Origin: Actinomadura madurae
GTDB taxonomy: Bacteria; Actinomycetota; Actinomycetes; Streptosporangiales; Streptosporangiaceae
NCBI RefSeq assembly: GCF_900115095.1
Contig: NZ_FOVH01000004.1
Coordinates: forward strand, 40,117-104,116
DNA: 64,000 nt
Reading direction: 5' to 3'
In this document: positions 24,198 through 33,328 of the stretch, piece by piece
Layout of the letters: every line of letters begins with the position of its first letter
Numbering within the stretch: position 1 is the first letter of the stretch
Made by a program: the position numbers and the translations under genes
The notes under the pieces: generated by a model
What the model saw: only the letters and a program-made list of their open reading frames with translations
The model's database searches: none
Told to the model about the DNA's origin: nothing

Positions 24198-26056
24198 TGG
24201 AAGATCACCACCGCGGCCACGATGACGGCGACGCCGGCGAGCAGGCCGGTGAGGTAGCGCTGCGGGTTGCCGTTCTGGACGGTTCTGACCAGGTCGCCGA
24301 GGCGCCGGGTGGACCGTCCGGCCCCGACGACGGCGGCGTCCACGCGTCTCCGGTCGACGAGCACGACGTGGCGTGCCAGGGCCTCGGCCGGACGGACGAA
24401 AGCGATCGCATACAACTCGTCCACGAAGAAGGCCCGCGCGAAGGCGGGACGGACCGGCCCGAGCGCGCGCGCGGGATCCAGGGCGGGGTCACGGTTCCAG
24501 ATGAGGTAAGCCCCGCCCGCCCCGATCGCGAGCAGCAGGACGCTCAGCAGCGAAGCCCCGAGGTGGGGGCGCAGTTCCGGCGCGCCGAGACCGAAGAAGC
24601 CGAGGATCGCGGCCGGGACGGCGAGCGCGGCCACCGTCCACGACATGATCCGCGACGGGTCGCGCACCTCGTACGAGCCGCGCGGCTCGCCGAAGAACGT
24701 CATCAGCCACGCCCGCGCGGCGTAGGCCGCCGTCAGGACGACCGTGAGCAGCAGCCCCAGGTAGACCAGCCAGGCGACGCCTCCGGGCAGGCTGACCTCA
24801 CCGCCGTGCGTGGCGGCGTGCTGGGCGGCCTCGATGACGGAGTCCTTGCTGAACCAGCCGCTGAACGGCGGGACGCCCGCGAGTGCGGCGAACCCGACGG
24901 TCATCGACCAGAACGTGAGGGGCATGCCGCGCCGCAGCCCGCCGTAGTGGGCGAGCATGTTCGAGCCGGCGGTCACGATGACGCAGCCCGCGGCGAGGAA
25001 GAGCAGGGCCTTGAACGCGCCGTGCGTCAGCAGGTGAAAGATCGCCGCCGACTTCGCGCCGACCGCGAGCCCCGCGGCCATCACGGCGAGCTGGCTGATC
25101 GTCGAGTACGCGAGGACGCGTTTCAGGTCGTCCTGCGCCAGGGCCGCGCACGCCGAGCCGACCATGGAGACCACCGCAGCGAGGCCGAGCACGGCGAGCG
25201 CGGCGGTGGAGAGGAGGAACACCTCGAACAGCCGCGCGACCACGAAGACGCCGGCCGCGACCATCGTCGCCGCGTGGATGAGGGCGCTGATCGGGGTGGG
25301 GCCCGCCATCGCGTCCGGCAGCCAGGTGTGCAGGGGGAACTGGGCGCTCTTGCCCGCGACCCCGGCGAGCAGCAGCAGCGCCGCGGCCGTCACCGTCGAG
25401 CCGGGCAGGTCGCCCGCCCGCGCGATGATCCCGGAGATCTGGAACGTCCCGGCGCCCACGCCGAGGACGATCACGCCGATGAGGAAGCCGACGTCGCCGA
25501 GCCGCGTGACGAGGAACGCCTTGACCGCCGCCCGCGAGTTCGCCCGGTCCTCCCAGTGGTGGCCGATGAGGAAGTACGAGCAGATGCCCATGACCTCCCA
25601 GCCGGCGTACAGGACGAGGAGGTCACCGGCGTACACGACCAGCAGCATCGCGGACGTGAACAGCGAGACGAACGCGGCGTAGGAGGAGTACCGCCGGTCC
25701 TCGGACATGTACGCGACCGAGTAGACCTGGACGGCGAGCGCCACGCAGCACACCATGAGCCCGACGACCGCGGACAGGCCGTCCACTTGGAGCCCGACCC
25801 GGATCGGCACCGACCCGGTCTCGACCAGCGTGAGGGCGCCGGTCCGCTCGCCGGGGTCGCGCCACACGGTGGCCGCGACGACCGCCGCCAGGACCAGCGA
25901 CACCGCGATCGGGGCGCACGCGATCAGCGCCGGGCCGTTCCGGAGCGGCGAGCCGCCGGGGCCGCGCAGCAGCCGGGTCAGGGACGGGCCGGACAGCATC
26001 CCGCCGAACGCGGCGAGGAACGGCAGCAGGGCGACCAGGGACGCGGACCAGATCAC
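24194..26056 (-). CDS. nuoL: NADH-quinone oxidoreductase subunit L
   Basis: 620 aa from GTG 26056, overlapping nuoK by four bases. Features are [39 protein letters not shown] with the membrane Glu, [20 protein letters not shown], and the C-terminal lateral helix region. It is the terminal antiporter-like subunit carrying the amphipathic piston-like helix. Confidence 0.96.
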   Translation of the reverse strand: MIWSASLVALLPFLAAFGGMLSGPSLTRLLRGPGGSPLRNGPALIACAPIAVSLVLAAVVAATVWRDPGERTGALTLVETGSVPIRVGLQVDGLSAVVGLMVCCVALAVQVYSVAYMSEDRRYSSYAAFVSLFTSAMLLVVYAGDLLVLYAGWEVMGICSYFLIGHHWEDRANSRAAVKAFLVTRLGDVGFLIGVIVLGVGAGTFQISGIIARAGDLPGSTVTAAALLLLAGVAGKSAQFPLHTWLPDAMAGPTPISALIHAATMVAAGVFVVARLFEVFLLSTAALAVLGLAAVVSMVGSACAALAQDDLKRVLAYSTISQLAVMAAGLAVGAKSAAIFHLLTHGAFKALLFLAAGCVIVTAGSNMLAHYGGLRRGMPLTFWSMTVGFAALAGVPPFSGWFSKDSVIEAAQHAATHGGEVSLPGGVAWLVYLGLLLTVVLTAAYAARAWLMTFFGEPRGSYEVRDPSRIMSWTVAALAVPAAILGFFGLGAPELRPHLGASLLSVLLLAIGAGGAYLIWNRDPALDPARALGPVRPAFARAFFVDELYAIAFVRPAEALARHVVLVDRRRVDAAVVGAGRSTRRLGDLVRTVQNGNPQRYLTGLLAGVAVIVAAVVIFQ

Positions 26057-26466
26057 GGCGCGGCCCCCTCGACCGGCTCCGGCCGGCTCCCGGGCCTCTC
26101 CGGTTCCCTGGACGCCTCGGACGCCTCGGGGGCTTCAGGCTCTGCGGGGGTCTCGTCGTCCGTCTCGGCGAGGGCGCGCAGCCGGTCCACGTCGATCATC
26201 TGCCGGTTCCGGTACACCAGCAGGACGATCGCCAGCCCCAGCCCGACCTCCGCCGCCGCGATGACGATGGTGAACAGCGTGAGGACCTGCCCGCCGTGCA
26301 GGCGGTCGCGGTACCAGATGTCGAACGTGACGAGGTTGAGGTTCACCGCGTTCAGCATCAGCTCGACCGACATCAGGACGAGGATCGCGTTGCGGCGCGC
26401 CAGCACGCCGTACACGCCGACGGAGAACAGCAGCGCGGCCACGATCGTCGGGTAGGCGAGGTGCAT
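26053..26466 (-). CDS. nuoK: NADH-quinone oxidoreductase subunit K with extended C-terminus
   Basis: 137 aa from ATG 26466 (MHLAYPTIV). Three membrane helices carry the two conserved Glu residues ([15 protein letters not shown] and [18 protein letters not shown]). Ordinary NuoK is about 100 aa; here an acidic, Pro-rich tail of about 35 residues follows, ending [11 protein letters not shown]. The tail resembles the read-through of a dispersed REP-type repeat rather than a functional domain. The start overlaps the nuoJ stop (TGATG). Confidence 0.93.
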   Translation of the reverse strand: MHLAYPTIVAALLFSVGVYGVLARRNAILVLMSVELMLNAVNLNLVTFDIWYRDRLHGGQVLTLFTIVIAAAEVGLGLAIVLLVYRNRQMIDVDRLRALAETDDETPAEPEAPEASEASREPERPGSRPEPVEGAAP

Positions 26467-27095
26467 CAGGCGCCGCCCTCCCCGTCCGCCGGAGGCTCGG
26501 GACGCTCGCGGCCCTTGCTTCGGGAACGGCCCCTCAGCCCCGGACGCGCTGTGCCTCCGGGCCGGGAACGCGCCTGGCCGTTGGCCTCGGGGCGCGCGCG
26601 GATGTCCGAGCGCGACAGCACGATCGCGCCGACCAGCGACGCCAGCAGCAGCACCGACAGCACCTCGAACGGCAGCACCCACGTCCGGAACACCGCGGCG
26701 CCGAGCTCGTCCGCCGACCCGCCGCCCTCGCGCAACGTCATCCGCTCGTCCCGGAACCCCATCACCATGACGGTGACCAGCACGGCGGCGGTGGCGGCGG
26801 CGACGGCCCCGGCGACCCAGCGGTTCCCGGAGTCGAGGTCGGCCGACTCCCCGATCGGCGCCCGGGTCAGCATGATCCCGAACAGCAGCAGCACGACGAT
26901 CGCGCCGACGTAGATGAGCACCTGCACCCAGGCGACGAACTCCGCGGTCAGGACGAGGTAGCCGCCGGCGAGCGTGCCGAACGACACCACCAGCCACAGC
27001 GCCGCGTGGACGAGCCGACGCGTCGTCACCACCAGGACCGCCGACCCGACCGCGACCACGCCGAGCAGCGTGAACACGATCTCCTGGCCGCTCAC
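26466..27095 (-). CDS. nuoJ: NADH-quinone oxidoreductase subunit J
   Basis: 209 aa from GTG 27095, overlapping nuoI by four bases (GTGA). Five membrane helices, with the family motif [19 protein letters not shown]. After the last helix comes an unusual basic Arg/Gly/Pro-rich tail of about 45 residues (from [19 protein letters not shown]). The open frame extends upstream over nuoI, but the overlap start is the correct one. Confidence 0.93.
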   Translation of the reverse strand: MSGQEIVFTLLGVVAVGSAVLVVTTRRLVHAALWLVVSFGTLAGGYLVLTAEFVAWVQVLIYVGAIVVLLLFGIMLTRAPIGESADLDSGNRWVAGAVAAATAAVLVTVMVMGFRDERMTLREGGGSADELGAAVFRTWVLPFEVLSVLLLASLVGAIVLSRSDIRARPEANGQARSRPGGTARPGLRGRSRSKGRERPEPPADGEGGA

Positions 27096-27640
27096 GCGCC
27101 ACCTCCCGGCGGCCTGCGCGCGCCCCGCGCCGCCGCCTTCTCCGCCGCGCCCACTTCCTTCGGCGGCTCGGCGGACGGGTCGTGCGCCTGCGGCGGCGGG
27201 ACGGTCCACATCCACTCCCGGAGCCGCTCCTTCTCGTGCGTCAGCTCCGCGATGTCGTACTCGGCGTACTCGAACTCGGGCGACCAGAACAGCGCGTCGA
27301 ACGGGCACACCTCGATGCAGATCCCGCAGTACATGCAGAGCGCGAAGTCGATCGCGAACCGGTCGAGGACGTTGCGCGTACGTGGACGTCCGCCGCCCTC
27401 GGCCGGGAGGGTCTCCTTGTGCGAGTCGATGTAGATGCACCAGTCGGGGCACTCGCGCGCGCACAGCATGCACACCGTGCAGTTCTCCTCGAACAGCGCG
27501 ATGACGCCCCGGCTGCGCGGTGGCAGGTCGGGTTGCACTTCGGGGTATTGACGCGTTATGGACCGCCGCGTCATCGTCCGCAACGTGACCGCCAGCCCCT
27601 TGGCCAGCCCGCCTCCTGGTAGCCGTCCCACGCGCCCCAT
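27092..27640 (-). CDS. nuoI: NADH-quinone oxidoreductase subunit I (2x[4Fe-4S])
   Basis: 182 aa with two ferredoxin-type clusters: [12 protein letters not shown] and [12 protein letters not shown]. These coordinate the N6a/N6b clusters leading toward NuoB. The C-terminal 50 residues are Pro/Ala-rich. It is the first gene of the nuoIJKLMN block and is separated from nuoH by an antisense gene, so it needs its own promoter or read-through across 27743-28594. Confidence 0.95.
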   Translation of the reverse strand: MGRVGRLPGGGLAKGLAVTLRTMTRRSITRQYPEVQPDLPPRSRGVIALFEENCTVCMLCARECPDWCIYIDSHKETLPAEGGGRPRTRNVLDRFAIDFALCMYCGICIEVCPFDALFWSPEFEYAEYDIAELTHEKERLREWMWTVPPPQAHDPSAEPPKEVGAAEKAAARGARRPPGGGA

Positions 27641-27742
27641 GATTGCGCACGATCGTCACGAGGGGAACGCGATGGGCTCCGCGTTCGTCCAACCAGGAGC
27701 AGACCGTGTGGTGAACGGCGGTCTCACGGGCAGGGAGGGCAT

Positions 27743-28594
27743 GTGAATCATCACGCGGACCGCCCTTCCGATCCGGGGCCCGGTCACCACCCCCGCCCCG
27801 CGTCCGACCGCACGCGTCCCACGTCCGCTCGTCCGCGTCCGCCGGCCGACCGCGCCCGCCCGCCGCACCGCCCGCCGCACACGCAGCCGGGCTGGCGGCC
27901 GCCCTATCCGGGCCCGCCCGTGCCGCCTCGGCCGCCGCTGCCGCCGCCCATCCCGGCGCCGGCCCCCGAGACGACCCGCGGCGTCCTGTGGGCCTCGGTC
28001 CCGTTCATGACCCTCGGGTACGGGACGCCGTTCTCGTTCCTCTACGCCGCCATCCGGCGGGGCTCGTGGGGGCTCGGCGTGACCGCCGCCGGGTACGGCG
28101 TGGGCACGGCCGGCGTCCTGACGCTGTTGCAGTCCGGCGATCCGGTGCTGACCGTCGTCGGCTCGTTCATCGCGATCCTGCTGTGGATCGCGGGCACCGG
28201 GCACGCGTTCGCCGTCCGGAGGGAGGTCTTTCCGCGCGAGGTCCCCCGCAACCGGCTCAACGAGCACGCCATCGAGGTCGCGAAGTACCGCCGGTCGCTG
28301 CGGGACGAGGCCCGCGCGCTCGCCGCCGAGGACCCGGCGCTCGCCCGCGAGCTGCGGATCGGCCGCCCCGACCAGCCCCGCGCCTACGACGACGGCGGCC
28401 TCGTCGACGTCAACCACGCGCCGCGGGACATCATCGAGGCGCTGCCCGGCATGACGCCGGAGATCGCCGGCCGGATCATCGCCCGCCGCGAGGAGACCGG
28501 CGGGTTCCTGTCGGCCGAGGAGATGGCCGTGGACGCCGACGTCCCGCCGGACGTCCTCCCGCAGATGGCCGACTACACGATCTTCCTCAGATGA
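27743..28594 (+). CDS. Membrane protein with C-terminal helix-hairpin-helix (ComEA-like) domain
   Basis: 283 aa from GTG 27743 (AGGGAGGG upstream). A Pro/Arg-rich N-terminus (1-75) precedes two or three hydrophobic segments (about 78-150). The C-terminus has LVDVNHAPRDIIEALPGMTP and GRIIARREETGGF, a tandem HhH motif of the ComEA/T2SK type, which bind DNA or act as protein-folding modules. It is transcribed opposite to, and between, nuoH and nuoI. No functional tie to complex I is evident. Confidence 0.85.
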   Translation: MNHHADRPSDPGPGHHPRPASDRTRPTSARPRPPADRARPPHRPPHTQPGWRPPYPGPPVPPRPPLPPPIPAPAPETTRGVLWASVPFMTLGYGTPFSFLYAAIRRGSWGLGVTAAGYGVGTAGVLTLLQSGDPVLTVVGSFIAILLWIAGTGHAFAVRREVFPREVPRNRLNEHAIEVAKYRRSLRDEARALAAEDPALARELRIGRPDQPRAYDDGGLVDVNHAPRDIIEALPGMTPEIAGRIIARREETGGFLSAEEMAVDADVPPDVLPQMADYTIFLR

Positions 28595-28666
28595 TCCCCG
28601 GCTCAGATGATCCCGGCTCGGATGAGGCTCAGATGATCAGAGCGCGACCTTTCAGAGCGCGACCTT
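28586..28666. repeat. Short direct repeats between convergent genes
   Basis: CTCAGATGATC occurs three times (28586, 28602, 28628) and CAGAGCGCGACCTT twice (28638, 28653). They span the 3' end of the HhH gene and the 3' end of nuoH; the last copy encodes the NuoH C-terminus. Confidence 0.7.
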
Positions 28667-29605
28667 GAGGACGCCGGTCAGCGCGAGCTGGGCGAGGGAC
28701 AGCGGGACGAGCCAGGCCCAGGCGAGCTTCTGGAGCTGGTCCTCGCGCATGCGCGGGTAGCTGACGCGCAGCCAGATCACGCAGAACGCGAGCACGCCGC
28801 CCTTGAGCAGCGTCCACAGCCAGCCGAGCTCGGTGTTCAGGAACGGCCCCTTCCACCCGCCGAGGAACAGGACGGCCGTCAGCCCGCACAGCACCACGAT
28901 CCCGGCGTACTCGGCCAGGAGGAACAGCGCGAACCGGAGCCCGCCGTACTCGGTGTACGGACCGAAGATGATCTCCGAGTCGGCGACCGGCATGTCGAAC
29001 GGCGGGCGGCGCAGCTCGGCCAGGCCCGCGACGAAGAACACCACGCCGCCGACCGCCTGCCACGGCAGCCACCACCAGCGCCACTCCTCGACGACGCCCT
29101 GCAGGGAGAGCGTCCCCGCCGCCATCGCCACCGACGACGCCGCGAACACCATCGGCAGCTCGTACGACATCAGCTGCGCCGCGACCCGCATCCCGCCGAG
29201 CAGCGAGTACTTGTTCGCACTCGCCCAGCCCGCCATGATCGCGCCGATCACGCCGACGCCCATCACGGCGAGCGCGAAGAAGATCCCGGGACCGAGGTCG
29301 AGCGCGACCTGCCCGCCCGGACCGACCGGGATCACGAGCAGGACCAGCAGGTACGGGACGATCGCGACGCCCGGCGCCAGCTTGAACACCCACCGGTCGG
29401 CGTCGCGCGGGACGACGTCCTCCTTCTGCGCGAACTTCACCCCGTCGGCGACGAGCTGCGCCCAGCCGTGGAACCCGCCCGCGTACATGGGCCCGAGACG
29501 GCCCTGCATGTGCGCCATCACCTTGTGCTCGGCCTGCCCGACCAGCAGCGGCAGCAGCGCGAACGCCCCGGCCACCAGGACCAGCTTGACCACGATCTCA
29601 AGCAT
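28652..29605 (-). CDS. nuoH: NADH-quinone oxidoreductase subunit H
   Basis: 317 aa from ATG 29605 (MLEIVVKLV), overlapping nuoC by eight bases. Eight membrane helices and NuoH motifs: [40 protein letters not shown] (acidic loop at the quinone tunnel), and [17 protein letters not shown]. NuoH forms the quinone-binding heel of complex I with NuoB and NuoD; no nuoD gene is present here. Confidence 0.95.
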   Translation of the reverse strand: MLEIVVKLVLVAGAFALLPLLVGQAEHKVMAHMQGRLGPMYAGGFHGWAQLVADGVKFAQKEDVVPRDADRWVFKLAPGVAIVPYLLVLLVIPVGPGGQVALDLGPGIFFALAVMGVGVIGAIMAGWASANKYSLLGGMRVAAQLMSYELPMVFAASSVAMAAGTLSLQGVVEEWRWWWLPWQAVGGVVFFVAGLAELRRPPFDMPVADSEIIFGPYTEYGGLRFALFLLAEYAGIVVLCGLTAVLFLGGWKGPFLNTELGWLWTLLKGGVLAFCVIWLRVSYPRMREDQLQKLAWAWLVPLSLAQLALTGVLKVAL

Positions 29606-30149
29606 TCGGTCCCCAATCCTCCGGCACGCCGGGCGGGCGGACACGGCGGCGGCTCGGCGCCCCGTGCCCCGATTCGCCCGGTTCCTTGGCGCCGGGCCAC
29701 GGCTTGGCGACGCGGGCGGCGAGCACGAAGTCCTTGCGCAGCGGATGACCCTGGAAACCGTCCGGCAGCAGCAGCGGGACGAGGTTCGGGTGGCCCTCGA
29801 ACAGGATGCCGAACATCTCCGCCGTCTCCCGCTCGTGCCACGCCGCGCCCCGGTACACGCCGGTCGCGGTCGCGAGGACCGGGGCCCGCTTCGGGACGCG
29901 CGTCCGGATCAGCAGATGGTGGCGGCGCTCCAGCGAGTACACGTGGACGACGACCGCGAAGCCCTCGTCCACCTCGTCCACGCCGGTCAGCCAGTCGAAG
30001 AAGCCGCAGGCGAGGTCGTCGCGGGCGAACGTCAGCGCGTCGATCCAGTTCTCGGGCGGCACGCCGACGGCCAGGCCGCCGTGGGTCTCCTCGGTGGTGA
30101 TCTCGTCGCCGAAGCGCGCCGTCCAGGCGTCGGTCAGTGCCTCGCTCAC
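29598..30149 (-). CDS. nuoC: NADH-quinone oxidoreductase subunit C
   Basis: 183 aa from GTG 30149, overlapping the nuoB stop by four bases. The signature 30 kDa-subunit motif is [20 protein letters not shown] followed by [15 protein letters not shown]. The C-terminal 25 residues are a basic extension. It is NuoC alone, not a NuoCD fusion: the sequence ends right where NuoD would follow in other operons. Confidence 0.94.
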   Translation of the reverse strand: MSEALTDAWTARFGDEITTEETHGGLAVGVPPENWIDALTFARDDLACGFFDWLTGVDEVDEGFAVVVHVYSLERRHHLLIRTRVPKRAPVLATATGVYRGAAWHERETAEMFGILFEGHPNLVPLLLPDGFQGHPLRKDFVLAARVAKPWPGAKEPGESGHGAPSRRRVRPPGVPEDWGPNA

Positions 30150-31240
30150 CGGTCACGCCCGATCCGGTCGTCGTGGTCGTCGTCCGTCATGCCGGGGATG
30201 ATCGACGGGTCGTGCCGGCGGCGCTCGTCCTCGTCCGCGCCATCGGCCGCGTCCCCGTCCTCGACCGGCGGGACGGGGCGCGTGACCTCCTCGTCCGAGA
30301 CGGTCGGGACGGGCGCCGTGGCCTGCTCGTCCTCGGGCGGCGCCGTGGCGGGCTCGTCCTCGACGGTCGGCACCGGGGCCGTGGCCTGCTCGTCGGCGAC
30401 GGTCGGCACGGGGGCCGTGGCCTGATCATCCGCGACGACGCGGTTGGGCCGCGTCACGTCGTCCGGCTCGGCGGGCTGCTCCGCGGATTCGGCCTCGGGT
30501 TCGGCCGCGGGCCGGGCCTCGGGTTCGGGCGCTTCGGGCAGGTCGGCGTCGCCGAGGTGCCGGACCGGCATGGTCTCGTCCTCGGCCCCCTCGCCCACCT
30601 GCTCGCCCGCCCCCTCGTCCTGGACGCTCCAGTGGTCGAAGGTCTCGTCCGCCTCCGGCGGGGGCGGTTGCAGCGGGCGGCGCAGGACGGTCGCCGACAG
30701 CGGGCGCGGCTCCGGCGGCGGGCTGAGCGACTCGCCGCCGTTGTAGCGGTCGCCGAGCGACTCAGCCGCGATCTTCTCCTGGAGGTGGACGATGCCGTGC
30801 AGCAGCGCCTCGGGACGCGGCGGGCACCCGGGCACGTAGACGTCCACCGGGATGATCTGGTCGACGCCCTTCGTCACGCAGTACGAGTCCCAGTACGGGC
30901 CGCCGCAGTTGGAGCAGGCGCCGAAGGAGATCACGTACTTCGGCTCCGGCATCTGCTCGTACAGGCGCCGCACCGCGGGCGCCATCTTGTCGCTGACGGT
31001 CCCGGAGACGACCATCAGGTCGGCCTGCCGCGGACCCGGCGCGAACGGGATGACGCCGAGCCGGATGAAGTCGTGCCTGCTCATCGAGGTCGCGATGAAC
31101 TCGATGGCGCAGCAGGCCAGGCCGAAGTTGAAGACCCACAGTGAGTAGCGGCGTCCCCAGTTGAGCACGAACTTGATCGGCTTCGGCGCGACCCGCGACA
31201 GCGGCCCGACGCTCGGCGGCGGTAGATCCACAGTGCCCAC
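30146..31240 (-). CDS. nuoB: NADH-quinone oxidoreductase subunit B with long acidic repeat tail
   Basis: 364 aa from GTG 31240, about twice the usual length. Residues 1-165 are a normal NuoB with the N2 cluster ligands: GLACCAIEF (Cys43, Cys44), FGACSNCGG (Cys109) and [10 protein letters not shown] (Cys139). Residues 170-364 are an acidic, Pro-rich, low-complexity tail with near-repeats of QATAPVPTV separated by ADE, EDE and EDEQ, ending [19 protein letters not shown]. The tail may be a docking or spacer element. NuoB normally pairs with NuoD, which is absent. Confidence 0.93.
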   Translation of the reverse strand: MGTVDLPPPSVGPLSRVAPKPIKFVLNWGRRYSLWVFNFGLACCAIEFIATSMSRHDFIRLGVIPFAPGPRQADLMVVSGTVSDKMAPAVRRLYEQMPEPKYVISFGACSNCGGPYWDSYCVTKGVDQIIPVDVYVPGCPPRPEALLHGIVHLQEKIAAESLGDRYNGGESLSPPPEPRPLSATVLRRPLQPPPPEADETFDHWSVQDEGAGEQVGEGAEDETMPVRHLGDADLPEAPEPEARPAAEPEAESAEQPAEPDDVTRPNRVVADDQATAPVPTVADEQATAPVPTVEDEPATAPPEDEQATAPVPTVSDEEVTRPVPPVEDGDAADGADEDERRRHDPSIIPGMTDDDHDDRIGRDR

Positions 31241-31267
31241 GACGCCATTGTTACAGCGCCGGGCGGC

Positions 31268-31639
31268 TCAAACCCAGGAGAGGACGCCCTTCTTGCCCGC
31301 GTACGCGAGCCCGGCGGCCAGGAACGCGAGGAACACGAACATCTCGCCGAGGGTCGTCGCCCCGTAGCCGGGGGCCGAGAAGACGGTCGCCCAGGGGAAC
31401 AGGAACACCGCGTCCACCGCGAACACCACGTACAGGTAGGCGAAGACGTAGTAGCGCACGTAGGAGTGCGCCCAGCCCTCGCCGACCGGGTCGACGCCGC
31501 ACTCGTACGTGGTCAGCTTCTCCGCGGTCGGACGGTCGGGACGGAGCAGCCGGTTCGCGCCGAGCGCGCCGCCGACGATCCCGGCGCCCGCGAGGAGCAG
31601 CACGACCACGACGACATATGTGTCGAAATAGTTATGCAC
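31268..31639 (-). CDS. nuoA: NADH-quinone oxidoreductase subunit A
   Basis: 123 aa from GTG 31639. Three membrane helices with the family region KLTTYECGVDPVGEGWAHSY and YVFAYLYVVFAVDAVFLFPW. It is the first gene of the operon, divergent from the Pro-rich membrane protein gene at 31791; the 150-base gap presumably holds both promoters. Confidence 0.94.
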   Translation of the reverse strand: MHNYFDTYVVVVVLLLAGAGIVGGALGANRLLRPDRPTAEKLTTYECGVDPVGEGWAHSYVRYYVFAYLYVVFAVDAVFLFPWATVFSAPGYGATTLGEMFVFLAFLAAGLAYAGKKGVLSWV

Positions 31640-31790
31640 CAGATCCTCCTCGCTTGCGTCTCATCCAGTATCCCCGCAGCTGCATCAAGGAGTGTGGCCT
31701 TGTACCTCCACCCCGGTGGATCACAATGCCAGACTTTTGCTGCACACTAGGTTTGCATGGGGTCACTATGACCTGGAAGGACGTGACCGG

Positions 31791-33068
31791 ATGAGCAACC
31801 CTCCGCCTCCCCCGGGCTGGGAATCCCCGGGCGGTGCCTCCTGGCCGCCTCCGCCGCCGCCAGCGGGCCCGGGCGGGCCCGGTCCCGGCGGGCCCGGAAG
31901 CCCAGGTCCGGGCGGGCCTCCCCCGCCCGGCGGCTTCGGCGGCCCCGGAACCCCGCCCCCCTTCTTCCCCCCGCCCCCCGGCTCCCCGATGGGCCCCGCG
32001 ATGCCGCCGCCCAGGCGCGGCGGAGGCGGCGGCCTGGTGATCGGACTGATCGGCGGCGGCCTCGTGCTGCTGGTCCTGATCGCCGTCGTGGTGTTCGTGG
32101 TGGCGAGCAACAGCGGCAAGTCGCCCGAGGAGAAACTGACCGCCGCGGCGAGCAACCTCGACTCGGCCCGCGCCGTCGGCCTGAAGGGCACGTTCGGCGG
32201 CGGCGAGACGCTGCGCGGCGAGCTGAACGTCACCAAGGGCGGCCGCGCGATGGGGCCCGTCAGCTGGAACGGCGACCAGGTAACGGTCCTGTCCGCCGAC
32301 GGCAAGCTGTTCGTGAAGGCCGACAAGACCTACTGGTCGAAGGAGATCTCCAGCACCGAGGACCCGTACTACCTCAGCTCCGGCGAGCAGTGGGGCCGGC
32401 TGAGCGCGGACGAGCTCGACCTCGACTTCAAGACGCAGCTCACCCCGACCGCGCTGGCGAGCAAGATCCGCTCGGCCCGGACGTCGCGCGTCAAGCCGAT
32501 CGAGACGACGTGGTCCGGCAAGAAGGCGCTGAAGTTCAGCACCTTCTCCTCGACCCTCTACATCACCGACGAGAACGACGCCGAGCTGCTGCGCTACGAG
32601 GCGACCACGCCGCGCGTCACGCTGGACGTCATCCCGAAGGACTCCAGCGACGCCTCGTCCCTCATCTCGGACATGCGCACCAGCATGGGCGAGCTGAAGG
32701 ACTCCTTCAACGGCTCGGCCCGGCCGACAGTCGACGAGTGGAAGAAGGGCGGCTGCAACGGCGACTCCGGCTGCACGGTGGAGGCCAAGATCCGTCCGCC
32801 GTACGACGTGGAGAAGCCCGTCACGATCGATGTCCGGTTCCGGCTCACCGCCGGGACGCTGACCGGCCGTGACCTCGGCAACTGCACGACCCGCATCACG
32901 ATCAGCAGCTCGCTGTCGCAGTGGGCGAGCTGCCGCGTCACCAGCAGCGCGTGGACGAGCTGGGCCAAGGCCACCGGCGGCACCTTCTACAAGCACGCCC
33001 AGTACAAGGTGATCGGTGCCACGTCCTCGGAAGTTCAGGCTCTGCAGAGCGGGCTCGACAGCGAATGA
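31791..33068 (+). CDS. Pro-rich membrane-anchored extracytoplasmic protein
   Basis: 425 aa from ATG 31791. Residues 1-75 are a Pro/Gly-rich cytoplasmic tail (PPPPPGWESPGG). A single membrane helix follows (GLVIGLIGGGLVLLVLIAVV), then an extracytoplasmic domain of about 320 residues that resembles the LppX/LprG lipoprotein fold in pattern. Near the end are GGCNGDSGCTVEAKI, LGNCTTRI and WASCRVTSSAWTSW, giving two probable disulfides. The next gene shares these Cys patterns and is a paralogue. The function may be lipid or envelope related (inference). Confidence 0.8.
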   Translation: MSNPPPPPGWESPGGASWPPPPPPAGPGGPGPGGPGSPGPGGPPPPGGFGGPGTPPPFFPPPPGSPMGPAMPPPRRGGGGGLVIGLIGGGLVLLVLIAVVVFVVASNSGKSPEEKLTAAASNLDSARAVGLKGTFGGGETLRGELNVTKGGRAMGPVSWNGDQVTVLSADGKLFVKADKTYWSKEISSTEDPYYLSSGEQWGRLSADELDLDFKTQLTPTALASKIRSARTSRVKPIETTWSGKKALKFSTFSSTLYITDENDAELLRYEATTPRVTLDVIPKDSSDASSLISDMRTSMGELKDSFNGSARPTVDEWKKGGCNGDSGCTVEAKIRPPYDVEKPVTIDVRFRLTAGTLTGRDLGNCTTRITISSSLSQWASCRVTSSAWTSWAKATGGTFYKHAQYKVIGATSSEVQALQSGLDSE

Positions 33069-33110
33069 GGCCGCAGGTGAGGCGCGTCCCGCGCTGATCC
33101 GAGGCCGCCC

Positions 33111-33161
33111 GGGTGCCCGGTGGCGCTCCCTCCGTCCGGAGGGAAGCGCCGCCGGGCACCC
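33111..33161 (+). terminator. Strong hairpin terminator
   Basis: A long near-perfect stem starting GGGTGCCCGG and ending CCGGGCACCC, with an inner TCCCTCC/GGAGGGA helix, followed by TTATGCTCTT. It ends the 31791 gene. Confidence 0.85.
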
Positions 33162-33328
33162 TTATGCTCTTCGTGGACGCCCCTCCAGGGCCCCGGCGGC
33201 CGACCCCCACCCCCCGGAACGGTCCCGAGCCCCGTCGGCATCTCCTGGAGAGGGCCGCTGATCCCTTGCTTTGTGCCTGACGGAAGGGCCCCGACCCGGG
33301 CCCCGGAAGTGAGCAGAGTGAGCCCCGA

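Noticed and set aside
24368..26455. 695-codon plus-strand open frame across nuoL and nuoK
   Set aside because: Antisense shadow of complex I genes; repetitive Arg/Asp/Glu translation without domains. The same applies to 20239-21750, 22860-24257 and 41141-43705.
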